A stretch of DNA of 9,065 nucleotides from an uncultured Eisenbergiella sp. (GTDB lineage: Bacteria; Bacillota; Clostridia; Lachnospirales; Lachnospiraceae): contig CANQTI010000070.1 in NCBI GenBank assembly GCA_947626725.1, positions 1 to 9,065 of the forward strand, given 5' to 3'. The notes beneath the pieces are model-generated. The model was not told where the DNA came from and searched no databases. It saw only the letters and a list, made by a program, of their open reading frames with translations. Position 1 is the stretch's first letter. The number at the start of each line of letters is the position of its first letter. This document shows positions 1-7,066 of the stretch, piece after piece. The translations under genes were made by a program, and so were the position numbers.

Positions 1-98
1 GCTCTGTTCCTGTAACAGTAACGGCCACTTCGCCGCCAGAAGGCTTAGAAGTGGAAGTTAACTTTTCACTTCACTCCCGGGATGTGTATTATGCTTGA
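1..98 (+). CDS. C-terminal end of an unidentified protein (partial)
   Basis: An open frame entering from the left edge (first full codon at 3) encodes about 31 residues ending in ...VEVNFSLHSRDVYYA and a TGA at 96-98. The pattern of alternating hydrophobic residues (VPVTVTA, LEVEVNF) suggests beta strands. The next gene starts 30 bases later behind a good ribosome binding site, so the two are probably in one operon. The other two forward frames close within the first 60 bases, which favours this frame, but the piece is too short to identify a family. Function unknown. Confidence 0.5.
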   Translation, partial: SVPVTVTATSPPEGLEVEVNFSLHSRDVYYA

Positions 99-128
99 GT
101 AAGTTATAAAAGGGAGGCAGAAGAGGGC

Positions 129-899
129 ATGGAAAGCAGGATCACGGTAGTGCAGGCGTTGGATGAGCGGGACCTGCTGGTCCGAAGAATATCGGACCAG
201 ATCAAAAGGGCCAATTTTGTGGACCTGGTCCGGCCCAGGGCCGCCGTTACGCTGGAAAAGCGCATGACGCGAGAAGGTTTTGAATCGCAGGCGCAGGGCG
301 CTCTGCAGAAGATACGGGCGCTGGTTGAACGTTATGATAGGTTAAACGCGGCAATCATCACTTCCAATGCTTCTGCGAAAATCGAGACTTCCGCGGGAGA
401 AATGACGGTCGCTTTCGCCGTCGCCCTGCGCAGCCGTCTGAGAGGCGGCGGCCCATTTGGGGATATGACGGATTTTGAAGGAATACTCGCCCGGAAGATG
501 GAGAAAGAGTACCGGGAAGTGCAGGAAAAGATGCGGCGGAAGAATGAGGCTGCGCGCCGTGCTTCGCTGCAGGCGGAGATTCGGCGGAACGCTGTCGGTG
601 TGTCGGCTCTTGTTTCCCAAAGCGGGCATACGGCTCCGGTCGGAAAGATGAAGGATCGGTTGGATGGGGAGATACGGGAGAATATCAAGCGGCGGGATGC
701 TCCCGGCCAGATCGCGGAAGGCGCGCCGGAGCATGCGAAAGGAAATAGGATGCCGGCCGTTCCGGAGCCGCTGCGAGTGTTTGACCCTTTGGATATCTGT
801 AAAAAGGCAGAGGCGATGAAGGAGGAGAGGGAGGCGCTTTTATTGGAGCTGGATGCGAAAATCAAGATATCCAATGCCACGACATGGGTAACAGTGTAA
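129..899 (+). CDS. Unknown helical protein with a duplicated SNA motif
   Basis: A 256-residue protein starting at an ATG behind a purine-rich ribosome binding site (AAAGGGAGG, about 110-118). It has no signal peptide or membrane segment, so it is probably cytoplasmic. Residues 10-30 (ALDERDLLVRRISDQIK) and 110-155 are charged and helical, probably coiled coil. A motif of the form L-N/D-A-x-I-x-x-SNA occurs twice, at residues 72-85 (LNAAIITSNASAKI) and at the extreme C terminus, 241-254 (LDAKIKISNATTWV), so the protein looks like two related half-domains joined by a charged, proline-containing linker (about 165-215). The arrangement of an N-terminal ALxxRxxL helix and a later NxxxxxxNA segment resembles DIP1984-like proteins; this is a weak memory-based comparison, not a search result. 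I recall related proteins in Lachnospiraceae without a known role. Function unknown. Confidence 0.8.
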   Translation: MESRITVVQALDERDLLVRRISDQIKRANFVDLVRPRAAVTLEKRMTREGFESQAQGALQKIRALVERYDRLNAAIITSNASAKIETSAGEMTVAFAVALRSRLRGGGPFGDMTDFEGILARKMEKEYREVQEKMRRKNEAARRASLQAEIRRNAVGVSALVSQSGHTAPVGKMKDRLDGEIRENIKRRDAPGQIAEGAPEHAKGNRMPAVPEPLRVFDPLDICKKAEAMKEEREALLLELDAKIKISNATTWVTV

Positions 900-1333
900 G
901 ACCCAGGCATTTATCTCACGGAAAATGCTCTCCGTACGAAGATCCCGAATCCGGACAGCGCAGCGCACGCCGCGAAGGACCGTTCATTTTGGACGGCTTC
1001 TCAACAGTTTGGTAACATAGAATGATTCGGATTCTGTCGTATTTGTTTTTCAGGAGGGTTCCGCACAGGCATGTGCGGCAGACCCAAATCCATGAGCACG
1101 GTTTGATGTCGTTCGGAAAACATGGGGTAAACCGCATGGCTGTACGGCGGGCATTTTTCATCGGGAGAGAAAATGGGAGCAGAGGATGGCAGCGGTTCTG
1201 CGCTGTCGGGCAAAAAGGGTGTGACAGAGTACGGATTAAGGGACAGTCAGACTGCTATCCTGAAAAAAGGGATGAGAAAGTGATGAAGAAGCAGGAGAAT
1301 GGGAGTTTTGGGGGAAAGAAGGGATGTGGATTT
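900..1333 (+). other. Long intergenic region with at least five hairpins
   Basis: No convincing gene is seen here. Open frames on both strands have unnatural composition and no ribosome binding site. The + strand can fold into several local hairpins: 918-922/931-935 (ACGGA/TCCGT); 974-977 with 980-983 pairing with 993-1000 (8 bp, 2-base bulge); 1056-1085; 1090-1139; and 1188-1194/1201-1207 (7 bp including one G-T pair, loop GTTCTG). A longer-range 7-bp pairing is possible between 945-951 and 1024-1030. No T-run follows any of them, so they are not ordinary terminators. No confident promoter was found; TTGGAC (989) with TAACAT (1013) is a weak 18-base-spaced possibility. Confidence 0.45.
1056..1139 (+). 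ncRNA. Candidate structured RNA: two adjacent strong hairpins
   Basis: The first hairpin pairs 1061-1067 (CCGCACA) with 1072-1078 (TGTGCGG) around a GGCA loop. It is extended by 1056-1060 pairing with 1081-1085 past a 2-base bulge, about 12 pairs in all. Only four bases later the second hairpin nests three helices: 1090-1094/1135-1139 (CCATG/CATGG), 1099-1104/1129-1134 (CGGTTT/AAACCG) and 1106-1109/1120-1123 (ATGT/ACAT). This density of complementarity is unlikely to be accidental, but the pairs were found by eye. It does not match a riboswitch or RNA class I can name. It lies about 195 bases upstream of the HTH gene, so it could be a leader, a free small RNA, or a relic of a mobile element. 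Confidence 0.35.
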
Positions 1334-1675
1334 ATGCAGATTTATCCGGTCATCGATGTTCAGGAGACGGGAAGACAGCTTCGGACGGAATGTGAACGCC
1401 GCCAAGTGACGCCGAAGGAACTGCAGGAGTTTCTGGGTCTGGCGGCCCTCCAGTCCATTTACAACTGGTTTCAAGGCAGAACATTGCCGTCGCTGGATAA
1501 TTTTTATGCGCTGAGTTGTTATCTGGGAATTCGAATGGAAGAACTGGTGGTGCCGAAGCGAAGGGCGCGGGAGGTGCCTGTGCGGGAAGCGGCCCGTGCT
1601 ATGGAGCGGCGCATGGTGGCTTACCTCGGTTTCTGTCTGCAGGCGGAGAGGCCTGACCGAACAGTAATTGTCTGA
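1334..1675 (+). CDS. Small Xre/Cro-type helix-turn-helix protein
   Basis: A probable transcriptional regulator of 113 residues. Residues about 9-60 form an Xre/Cro-C1-like helix-turn-helix domain: the segment from GRQLR through TPKELQEFLGL and SIYNWFQGRTLPSLDNFYALSCYLGIRMEELVV is typical, with the recognition helix around SIYNWFQGR. The C-terminal part is basic (KRRAREVPVREAARAMERR) and otherwise featureless. I chose the ATG at 1334 because the conserved domain begins right after it and GAAAGAAGGGA lies upstream. The ATG at 1283, which has GGGATGAGAAAG before it and adds 17 residues, is a real alternative. A frame open from 1022 is not supported, because the added residues look non-coding. 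Targets are unknown; an Xre-type protein next to an unusual intergenic region could regulate it, but that is speculation. Confidence 0.8.
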   Translation: MQIYPVIDVQETGRQLRTECERRQVTPKELQEFLGLAALQSIYNWFQGRTLPSLDNFYALSCYLGIRMEELVVPKRRAREVPVREAARAMERRMVAYLGFCLQAERPDRTVIV

Positions 1676-1690
1676 TTCTTTTATGCGATT

Positions 1691-1732
1691 AAGAAATCCG
1701 ATCCCTGTATGCATCCCGCAGTCCGGTTTCTT
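1691..1732 (+). terminator. Possible weak terminator after the HTH gene
   Basis: The sequence AAGAAA-t-CCG (1691-1700) pairs with CGGTTTCTT (1724-1732), 9 pairs with one bulged T, around a 23-base loop. It lies 16 bases after the HTH stop codon. The following T-run is poor (TTTCTTT then GTGCAGC, with another TATTTTAT further on), so termination is possible but not secure. Confidence 0.3.
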
Positions 1733-1774
1733 TGTGCAGCTATTTTATAGATCTCTTCCTGCAGTCATTTTTTG

Positions 1775-1803
1775 TTGCGTTTATATCTGGATTACGTTAT
1801 GAT
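1775..1803 (+). promoter_or_regulatory. Possible promoter of the SNF2-PPC operon
   Basis: TTGCGT (1775-1780) and TATGAT (1798-1803) are separated by 17 bases and lie 33 bases upstream of the SNF2 start codon. The -10 matches the housekeeping consensus at 5 of 6 positions, the -35 only at its TTG. The surrounding sequence is clearly AT-rich compared with the genes. The call rests on position and composition only. Confidence 0.35.
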
Positions 1804-1835
1804 TAAAAAATAGCGATATACCGGGAGGGACACAA

Positions 1836-4800
1836 ATGCTCACAAGGAATGGGATCAAGAGGCTGGCCGGATATTCCTATGCCAGAGGTGTGGAGATATT
1901 CAATCAGGGAAAGGTCAGTTCTTTTGATGTAGAGGAATCGGAAGAATATGATGAGATCCGAGCCCTTGTGAAGGGAAGCGGCAGGCATAGATATGCCGTG
2001 GAGATCGCGGTGAACACGGAAACGGATGAGATCGAAGACTGCAGCTGCGAATGCCCGGCGTTTTATTCCTACGATGGCCTGTGCAAGCACTGCGTGGGCG
2101 TTCTTTTGGAGTACCTTTCTATGCAGCGCCGACAGGAAACGGTTCAGGAGAATGCGTACCGGCAGGAAAACCCGGGAGGCCGAACCGGATATCTGCCAGC
2201 CCGGATGAGAAGACAGAAGCAGACGACCATTCAGATGAAGGAGTTTCTGCAGAAACAGGCGATACGGCAGACGCTGCCCGTTGTGCAGAGCGATGTTTAT
2301 GGCAGGGTCCGACTGGAACCGATCCTGACCTGTGGACGGGATGCGTGTCAGGCAGAGTTCCGTATCGGGATCCAAAAGATGTATGTACTGAAAGATGTTT
2401 TTCAGTTCGCGGCGCTTATGCGGGCACACGAAAACTATTCCTATGGGAAGGCGCTGCAGTTTACGCATGTCCCGGAGAATTTTGCGGAACAGTCCCGTGC
2501 GATGGCAGCGTTCCTTTTGAGCTGGGCGGAGAGAAATTCCGGACGTTATTGGCAATTTGGCCAGTATTCTTCTTATTATCCGTATACTCCAAAATCGAGG
2601 CTGATCTCGCTGGATGGGCGGGAACTGGAGGGTTTCCTGGATGCGGTTGGTCTTGTCCCTTTTATCGCCAATGTGGATGGAGAAGGGGAAAAGCAGTGGA
2701 GCGTTACATCGGAGACGCTCCGCCGACAGGTCTTTCTCACCGGCGGGACGGACGGCATGGAAGTGCGGATGGATCCGATATTCGGATATGAGGGTGAGCG
2801 GGACTACATTTATTTCCGGGACCAAAAAATATATCGGATTCCCCGGAAGGAAATGCGGGAGGCGGAGGATTTCCTGGAATGTATGCGCTCCATTCCGGAC
2901 AGGAAGGCCTTTGTGCAGAAATCGGATGTTCCTGCGTTTTTTCGGCGGGTCATGCCCGCGCTGCGCCAGTGCTTTGACTGTGTTCTGGAAAATGTTGATG
3001 AACAGGATGCGCAGCCGCAGGAGGCCAGCTTCCGGTTCTATCTGGATATGCCGCAGGAGGATCTGGTCACATGCAGGGCGGCTGCAGTATACGGAGAACA
3101 GGAATACAGTGTTTTTTCCCATGAAGAGGGAATGGAGCTGCGGGACTTTCAGAAGGAATCCGAGGTGGCAGGGCTGATCAGCTCCTGGTGCAACGCATAT
3201 GACGATTTGATGCAGGCGATGGTGATCTATCAAAATGATGAATTGCTCTATGCTCTTTTGACGGACGGTGTGGCCCGGCTGCAGGAACTGGGCGAGGTCT
3301 ATATTTCCGATGCGTTGAGGCGGATCCGATTGGTGCGGACGCCGAGGATATCCGTCGGGCTCTCCCTCGCGGGCGATCTTTTGAATCTGAGCATATCCTC
3401 GGAGGATATTTCCCGGGAACAGCTGGTCGAGATCCTGTCCCGCTATGAGCGCCGCAGGAAATATTACCGGCTCAGGGACGGAAGCCTCCTTCGCATGGAG
3501 GAGGAAGACATGGGGCCGCTGGCGGATCTGCGCCATGGCCTGCAGCTGACCGAGAGACAGCTGAAAAAGGATAAGATCGAGATTCCACGCTTCCGGGCGC
3601 TCTATCTTGAGGAAGAATTGGGGGAAGAAAGCGGGTTTTCCGTATTCCGAAATGAGGATTTCAAGGCCCTTGTCAGCAGAATGAAAACGGTAGAGGACAA
3701 CGCTTTTGAGATCCCGGAGAGCCTTAAAGATGTGCTGAGGGAGTATCAGAAATATGGATACCGATGGATCAGAACGCTGTATCACAACGGATTTGGGGGC
3801 ATTTTGGCAGACGATATGGGCCTTGGCAAGACGCTGCAGGTGATCTGCTTTCTGCTTTCCGAGGCGGAAAAGGGTGGGTCAGATGAGTTGACACGAGAAA
3901 CAGACAATGCAGGTCAGGGGAAGAACATATCTTCAGAGGCAGGCGGTGCAGAGCTGGGAGCAGGCGGTATGTCTTCAAAGATGGGGCGGAGGTCGCTGAT
4001 TGTCTGTCCGGCTTCTCTGGTGTACAACTGGAAAAAGGAAATCGAGCGTTTTGCACCGCAGCTTACGGCCCGCATGGTGATCGGGAGCGCACCGGAACGG
4101 GAGGCAATCCTACAGGGGGCGGGATGGGGAGATATTCTGATCACTTCCTATGATCTGCTTCGCAGGGACGTAGAACAGTATGAGAAGCTGTCCTTTTTCT
4201 GTCAGGTCATCGATGAGGCCCAGTATATCAAAAACCACGGAACACTGGCGGCAAAGGCGGTCAAGCAGGTCCGGGCCAGATTCCGGCTGGCATTGACGGG
4301 GACGCCTGTGGAAAACCGGCTGAGCGAGCTCTGGAGCATTTTCGATTATCTAATGCCGGGGTATCTATACGCCTATCAGCGTTTCCGGGAGGAACTGGAA
4401 TCCCCTATTGTGGCGAGGGATGATGAAGCGTGTGCCGCCCGCCTGCAGAAGATGATCCGGCCGTTTGTGCTGCGCCGCCTGAAAAAGGACGTTCTGAAGG
4501 AGCTGCCGGATAAGCTGGAAGAGAACGTATACGCACAGATGGAGGGCGAACAGCAGCAGCTTTATGACGCCCATGTGAAGCGTATACAGCTCATGCTGGA
4601 TAAGAAGTCCGATGAAGAATTTAAGAGCTCCAAAATACAGATCCTTGCGGAGCTGACGAAACTCCGGCAGCTCTGCTGCGATCCGGCGCTGCTGTATGAC
4701 GGTTATGGAGGCGGTTCCGCCAAAAAAGAGCTGGCGATTCATTTGGTGAAGAATGCTGTGGCGAATGGGCATAAGGTGCTGCTGTTTTCCCAGTTCACTT

Positions 4801-5225
4801 CCATGCTGGAGCGGCTGGCGGATTCCCTTCGGGAGGAGAGGATACCGTTTTATACGCTGACCGGCGCGACGGCGAAGGAGAAACGGGCCAGGATGGTGGA
4901 GGATTTCGCAACGGATGCTGTACCCGTGTTCTGCATTTCCCTGAAAGCGGGCGGAACGGGGCTGAATCTGACTGCGGCGGATGTTGTGATCCATTTCGAC
5001 CCCTGGTGGAATGTCGCGGTGCAGAATCAGGCTACGGATCGGGCGCACCGCATCGGTCAGATCAATACGGTCAATGTGTATCGGCTCATCGCCCGGGGGA
5101 CGATCGAGGAAAAGATCGTGGATCTGCAGGCGCGCAAGCTGGAGCTGGCGGATCGGATTCTGGGAGGAGAAGGCGTCGGAGCCGGGAATTTGACCAGAGA
5201 GGAACTGTTGGAGCTGCTGCGGTAA
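1836..5225 (+). CDS. SWIM zinc-finger SNF2-family ATPase/helicase
   Basis: A 1129-residue Swi2/Snf2-type ATPase expected to translocate on double-stranded DNA and remodel protein-DNA or RNA-polymerase complexes; the bacterial relative RapA/HepA recycles RNA polymerase. An N-terminal SWIM zinc-binding motif has C71-x-C73 and C83-x-H85. The middle part, about 120-560, matches the bacterial SNF2-associated region in position. The helicase core follows: motif I DDMGLGKT (659-666, K665), Walker B DEAQ (793-796), LTGTPVENRLSELWSIFDYL (motif III and after), FSQFTSML (around 984-991), SLKAGGTGLNLT (1035-1046) and the arginine-finger motif RAHRIGQ (1069-1075). All key residues are present. A low-complexity Gly/Ser/Glu-rich insert of about 39 residues (680-718) sits between motif I and the LIVCPASLVYNW segment. 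The start has GGGAGGG 8 bases upstream. The precise cellular job is unknown. Confidence 0.95.
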   Translation: MLTRNGIKRLAGYSYARGVEIFNQGKVSSFDVEESEEYDEIRALVKGSGRHRYAVEIAVNTETDEIEDCSCECPAFYSYDGLCKHCVGVLLEYLSMQRRQETVQENAYRQENPGGRTGYLPARMRRQKQTTIQMKEFLQKQAIRQTLPVVQSDVYGRVRLEPILTCGRDACQAEFRIGIQKMYVLKDVFQFAALMRAHENYSYGKALQFTHVPENFAEQSRAMAAFLLSWAERNSGRYWQFGQYSSYYPYTPKSRLISLDGRELEGFLDAVGLVPFIANVDGEGEKQWSVTSETLRRQVFLTGGTDGMEVRMDPIFGYEGERDYIYFRDQKIYRIPRKEMREAEDFLECMRSIPDRKAFVQKSDVPAFFRRVMPALRQCFDCVLENVDEQDAQPQEASFRFYLDMPQEDLVTCRAAAVYGEQEYSVFSHEEGMELRDFQKESEVAGLISSWCNAYDDLMQAMVIYQNDELLYALLTDGVARLQELGEVYISDALRRIRLVRTPRISVGLSLAGDLLNLSISSEDISREQLVEILSRYERRRKYYRLRDGSLLRMEEEDMGPLADLRHGLQLTERQLKKDKIEIPRFRALYLEEELGEESGFSVFRNEDFKALVSRMKTVEDNAFEIPESLKDVLREYQKYGYRWIRTLYHNGFGGILADDMGLGKTLQVICFLLSEAEKGGSDELTRETDNAGQGKNISSEAGGAELGAGGMSSKMGRRSLIVCPASLVYNWKKEIERFAPQLTARMVIGSAPEREAILQGAGWGDILITSYDLLRRDVEQYEKLSFFCQVIDEAQYIKNHGTLAAKAVKQVRARFRLALTGTPVENRLSELWSIFDYLMPGYLYAYQRFREELESPIVARDDEACAARLQKMIRPFVLRRLKKDVLKELPDKLEENVYAQMEGEQQQLYDAHVKRIQLMLDKKSDEEFKSSKIQILAELTKLRQLCCDPALLYDGYGGGSAKKELAIHLVKNAVANGHKVLLFSQFTSMLERLADSLREERIPFYTLTGATAKEKRARMVEDFATDAVPVFCISLKAGGTGLNLTAADVVIHFDPWWNVAVQNQATDRAHRIGQINTVNVYRLIARGTIEEKIVDLQARKLELADRILGGEGVGAGNLTREELLELLR

Positions 5226-5281
5226 TTTTGGAGCCGGGACGGGAGAAGAGATTCTTATTCGTATTTCAAGGAGGAAAAGAG

Positions 5282-5719
5282 ATGGAATACAGACGATTTC
5301 AAGATACGATTATTTTAAGGCTGGATCCAGGGGAGGAGATCTGTGAAAGGCTGCTTGCGGTGGCCGGGGAGGAAGATATCCGGCTGGCGCAGATCAGCGG
5401 CCTGGGTGCGGTGAAGGCCTTCACCACCGGCGTGTTCAATACGGTGGAAAAAAAGTACTATGCCAACGATTTTTCCGGTCCCTATGAAATCACATCCCTG
5501 ACGGGGACGCTCACGCAAATGGACGGAAAACCTTACCTTCATGTCCATATGAGCGCGGGTGACAGCGAAGGAAAAGTGGTCGGCGGGCATCTGAACCGCG
5601 CGGTGATCAGCGCAACGGCGGAGATCGTCATTCGGATCGTGGACGGCGCGGTGGACCGGGAGTTCAGTGAGAAGGTGGGACTGAATTTGTTCCGGTTTCG
5701 GGATGGCGGCCGAGGATAA
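5282..5719 (+). CDS. PPC/DUF296-domain DNA-binding-type protein
   Basis: A 145-residue stand-alone PPC (plant and prokaryote conserved, DUF296) protein. Family members form trimers; in plants the domain is joined to AT-hooks, and bacterial versions are thought to bind DNA or metal, with roles mostly untested. Visible marks are SGLGAV (39-44), YEITSLTGTL (68-77) and the histidine cluster LHVHMSAGD...GGHL (H87, H89, H103). The length is normal. The ATG at 5282 follows a strong AAGGAGG, only 56 bases after the SNF2 stop with no terminator between, so the two genes are probably co-transcribed. The same frame is open upstream into the SNF2 gene, but that part is an overlap artefact. The last 12 codons (from residue 134) and the stop lie in a 99-bp repeat whose second copy is upstream of spoIIID. 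The protein is complete here. Confidence 0.9.
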   Translation: MEYRRFQDTIILRLDPGEEICERLLAVAGEEDIRLAQISGLGAVKAFTTGVFNTVEKKYYANDFSGPYEITSLTGTLTQMDGKPYLHVHMSAGDSEGKVVGGHLNRAVISATAEIVIRIVDGAVDREFSEKVGLNLFRFRDGGRG

Positions 5720-5779
5720 GATATTTTGGACCTTCAGGCGGCCATAATCATAGAGCATCCGTCATACAATGTAAAAAAT
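5681..5779 (+). repeat. 99-bp direct repeat, left copy (PPC 3' end)
   Basis: This segment matches 7818-7916 at a constant offset of 2137 with 87 of 99 identical positions and no insertions or deletions, counted by eye. It covers the last 12 codons and stop of the PPC gene, then 60 bases of spacer ending in GTAAAAAAT. Beyond 5779 the copies differ completely (TATTTGTGAG here, GTATGACGGG there). The left copy keeps only the left arm (with changes) and loop of the hairpin that is complete in the right copy. Confidence 0.95.
5742..5770 (+). promoter_or_regulatory. Candidate sigma-E-like promoter, left copy
   Basis: CCATAAT (5742-5748) and CATACAAT (5763-5770) are 14 bases apart. The second matches the sigma-E -10 consensus known from Bacillus (CATACA-T), and the first resembles its -35 (ATATT). 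It is the duplicated counterpart of the candidate spoIIID promoter. Here it points at the unknown gene at 5938 and the nucleosidase, so both could be expressed in the sporulating mother cell. This rests on motif resemblance only. Confidence 0.35.
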
Positions 5780-5899
5780 ATTTGTGAGAATCTCTTATTG
5801 ACGAAATATAGACATTGAAAATATTCCTTATATCAAACATAAATTCTCGATGATGTATTGAATACAAGATAATACGGTTATCGGGCGGCAGACATTACG

Positions 5900-5917
5900 G
5901 AAATATATGGATATTTC
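5900..5917 (+). promoter_or_regulatory. Perfect inverted repeat next to the ribosome binding site
   Basis: GAAATAT (5900-5906) and ATATTTC (5911-5917) flank the loop ATGG. The repeat ends five bases before the GAGGAAGAG ribosome binding site of the gene at 5938. It could be an operator or a weak leader hairpin. The rest of 5780-5899 is AT-rich; TTGAAA at 5815 followed by ATAAAT at 5839 is a possible but weak promoter. Confidence 0.35.
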
Positions 5918-5937
5918 AAATGAGGAAGAGATTGAAC

Positions 5938-6864
5938 ATGAAAAACGATGAAATCGAAGAACTAAAGATATTGATACCATCAGAAGACGTAAGGAATTAT
6001 GCATTGGAGATGGGGTGGAGCTTTACAGATCGGCAAAAGGCAGCGCTTTTGATGTATAGCGGTCTACCGTTGGAACAGCAGTATTTCCATTTGCAGATGC
6101 TGCAAAGAAATACTGCTGACCAGAATCTCCGGGAACAGATCGCAGGGTATTTGAATGAAGAAGAGTTTAAGCTTCGGGCTTTCAAAGAAAATAATGAGAA
6201 GGCATATATTTATATTTTAAAGGTCCGGGATGAAGATATTTCATATTCGGAAATAATGCCTACGGAATATTTCTTTGAATTGAATCTGGCTTACGAATGT
6301 GGGAAAGAAACAGACCTGCCATTTATGATTGAAAAATATCTCGTTGAAACCAGGGAGCATATCGATCAATGCGATTCTGCAACTGCCAGCCTTGAATTTG
6401 ACAAAGACGGAAAAGCAGTATATCTTTGTTCAGACATTAGTGATGAGGAAGAGGCAGAAGATTTCTATGAGTTCTTTGAAGTGCCAAATCCATTTGAAAA
6501 GGGTGATATTGTCAGACTTGTCGGGACAGAGATGTATGGTATCGTAGCTACTTCTCAGGAGACGTGGAAGGAAGGAATCGCGAAATACAAAAACAATGAG
6601 TGGCGGCAGAAACACTGGGATTTCTCCGATATCCAAATCCGGGTAGAGTTTTTATGTGAGGATGGAACCTTTGCACATGATCATATCAATCCGTTAAATT
6701 TGGAGCGATACCGCCTAGAAGGGGATTGGAATAAGTGCAGTTCTATGGACAAACTGCTTTTAGAAGCCAGTTATGTCCACCGTGGGAAAGGTTCTTTAGA
6801 AGATCTATACATTTTTACCATGGATTACCGTAATTTCACAGAAGGAAAAGATAGAGACATTTGA
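5938..6864 (+). CDS. Conserved-type protein of unknown function
   Basis: A 308-residue acidic, soluble protein with no signal peptide or membrane segment. The ATG at 5938 is chosen because GAGGAAGAG ends seven bases before it; an ATG at 5920 would add six residues but lies over that site. An N-terminal helical part (about 15-85: GWSFTDRQKAALLMYSGLP, then LREQIAGYL) is followed by a mixed part with strands (AYIYILKVRD, 89-98). The segment NPFEKGDIVRLVGTEMYGIV (184-203) looks like a small SH3-like barrel strand pair, and IQIRVEFLCEDGTFAHDHINP (232-252) follows. I recall similar uncharacterised proteins in Lachnospiraceae, often in variable regions, but cannot name a family. Base use is AT-richer than in the SNF2, PPC and spoIIID genes, and the gene lies inside the repeat-flanked block, which together suggest transfer. 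Function unknown. Confidence 0.85.
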   Translation: MKNDEIEELKILIPSEDVRNYALEMGWSFTDRQKAALLMYSGLPLEQQYFHLQMLQRNTADQNLREQIAGYLNEEEFKLRAFKENNEKAYIYILKVRDEDISYSEIMPTEYFFELNLAYECGKETDLPFMIEKYLVETREHIDQCDSATASLEFDKDGKAVYLCSDISDEEEAEDFYEFFEVPNPFEKGDIVRLVGTEMYGIVATSQETWKEGIAKYKNNEWRQKHWDFSDIQIRVEFLCEDGTFAHDHINPLNLERYRLEGDWNKCSSMDKLLLEASYVHRGKGSLEDLYIFTMDYRNFTEGKDRDI

Positions 6865-6885
6865 ACTCCCTGTGCTATTGCCGGT

Positions 6886-6908
6886 ACGGGGAGTTTTCCC
6901 CGTTTATT
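6886..6908 (+). terminator. Rho-independent terminator of the unknown gene
   Basis: ACGGGGA (6886-6892) pairs perfectly with TCCCCGT (6897-6903) around a GTTT loop and is followed by TTATT. It starts 22 bases after the stop codon at 6864. A competing stem, AACTCCC (6864-6870) with GGGAGTT (6889-6895), overlaps it. It should separate the unknown gene from the nucleosidase, which would then need its own promoter. Confidence 0.65.
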
Positions 6909-7066
6909 CACAGTTTTTTTGAAATAAGAAAAGAGGGTACGCGGCACAGATCAATACAAGCGGAGTATCACACATATTTTTCTTCTTATGAATCGGCGGC
7001 AGAAATATCACTGCAGATACCGGGGGCCGGAAATATACCATACAGGATGTAAAAGGAGAAAACCGA

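Noticed and set aside
1090..1139. Group II intron domain V
   Set aside because: The GAGC and paired halves looked suggestive, but the helix lengths, loop and catalytic triad spacing do not fit, and no reverse transcriptase is near.
1022..1282. Long N-terminal extension of the HTH gene
   Set aside because: No ribosome binding site at 1022 and no family similarity; the region is better explained by hairpin-forming non-coding sequence.
1803..3785. A 660-codon open frame on the minus strand
   Set aside because: It is antisense to the SNF2 gene, lacks a ribosome binding site, and has no recognisable domain, while the + strand shows all SNF2 motifs.
5006..5281. N-terminal extension of the PPC gene into the SNF2 gene
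   Set aside because: The family sequence starts at 5282 behind a strong AAGGAGG; upstream residues are a shadow of the SNF2 C-terminal coding region.
6861..7052. A 63-codon frame between the unknown gene and the nucleosidase
   Set aside because: It runs through the terminator hairpin, lacks a ribosome binding site, and has no recognisable content.
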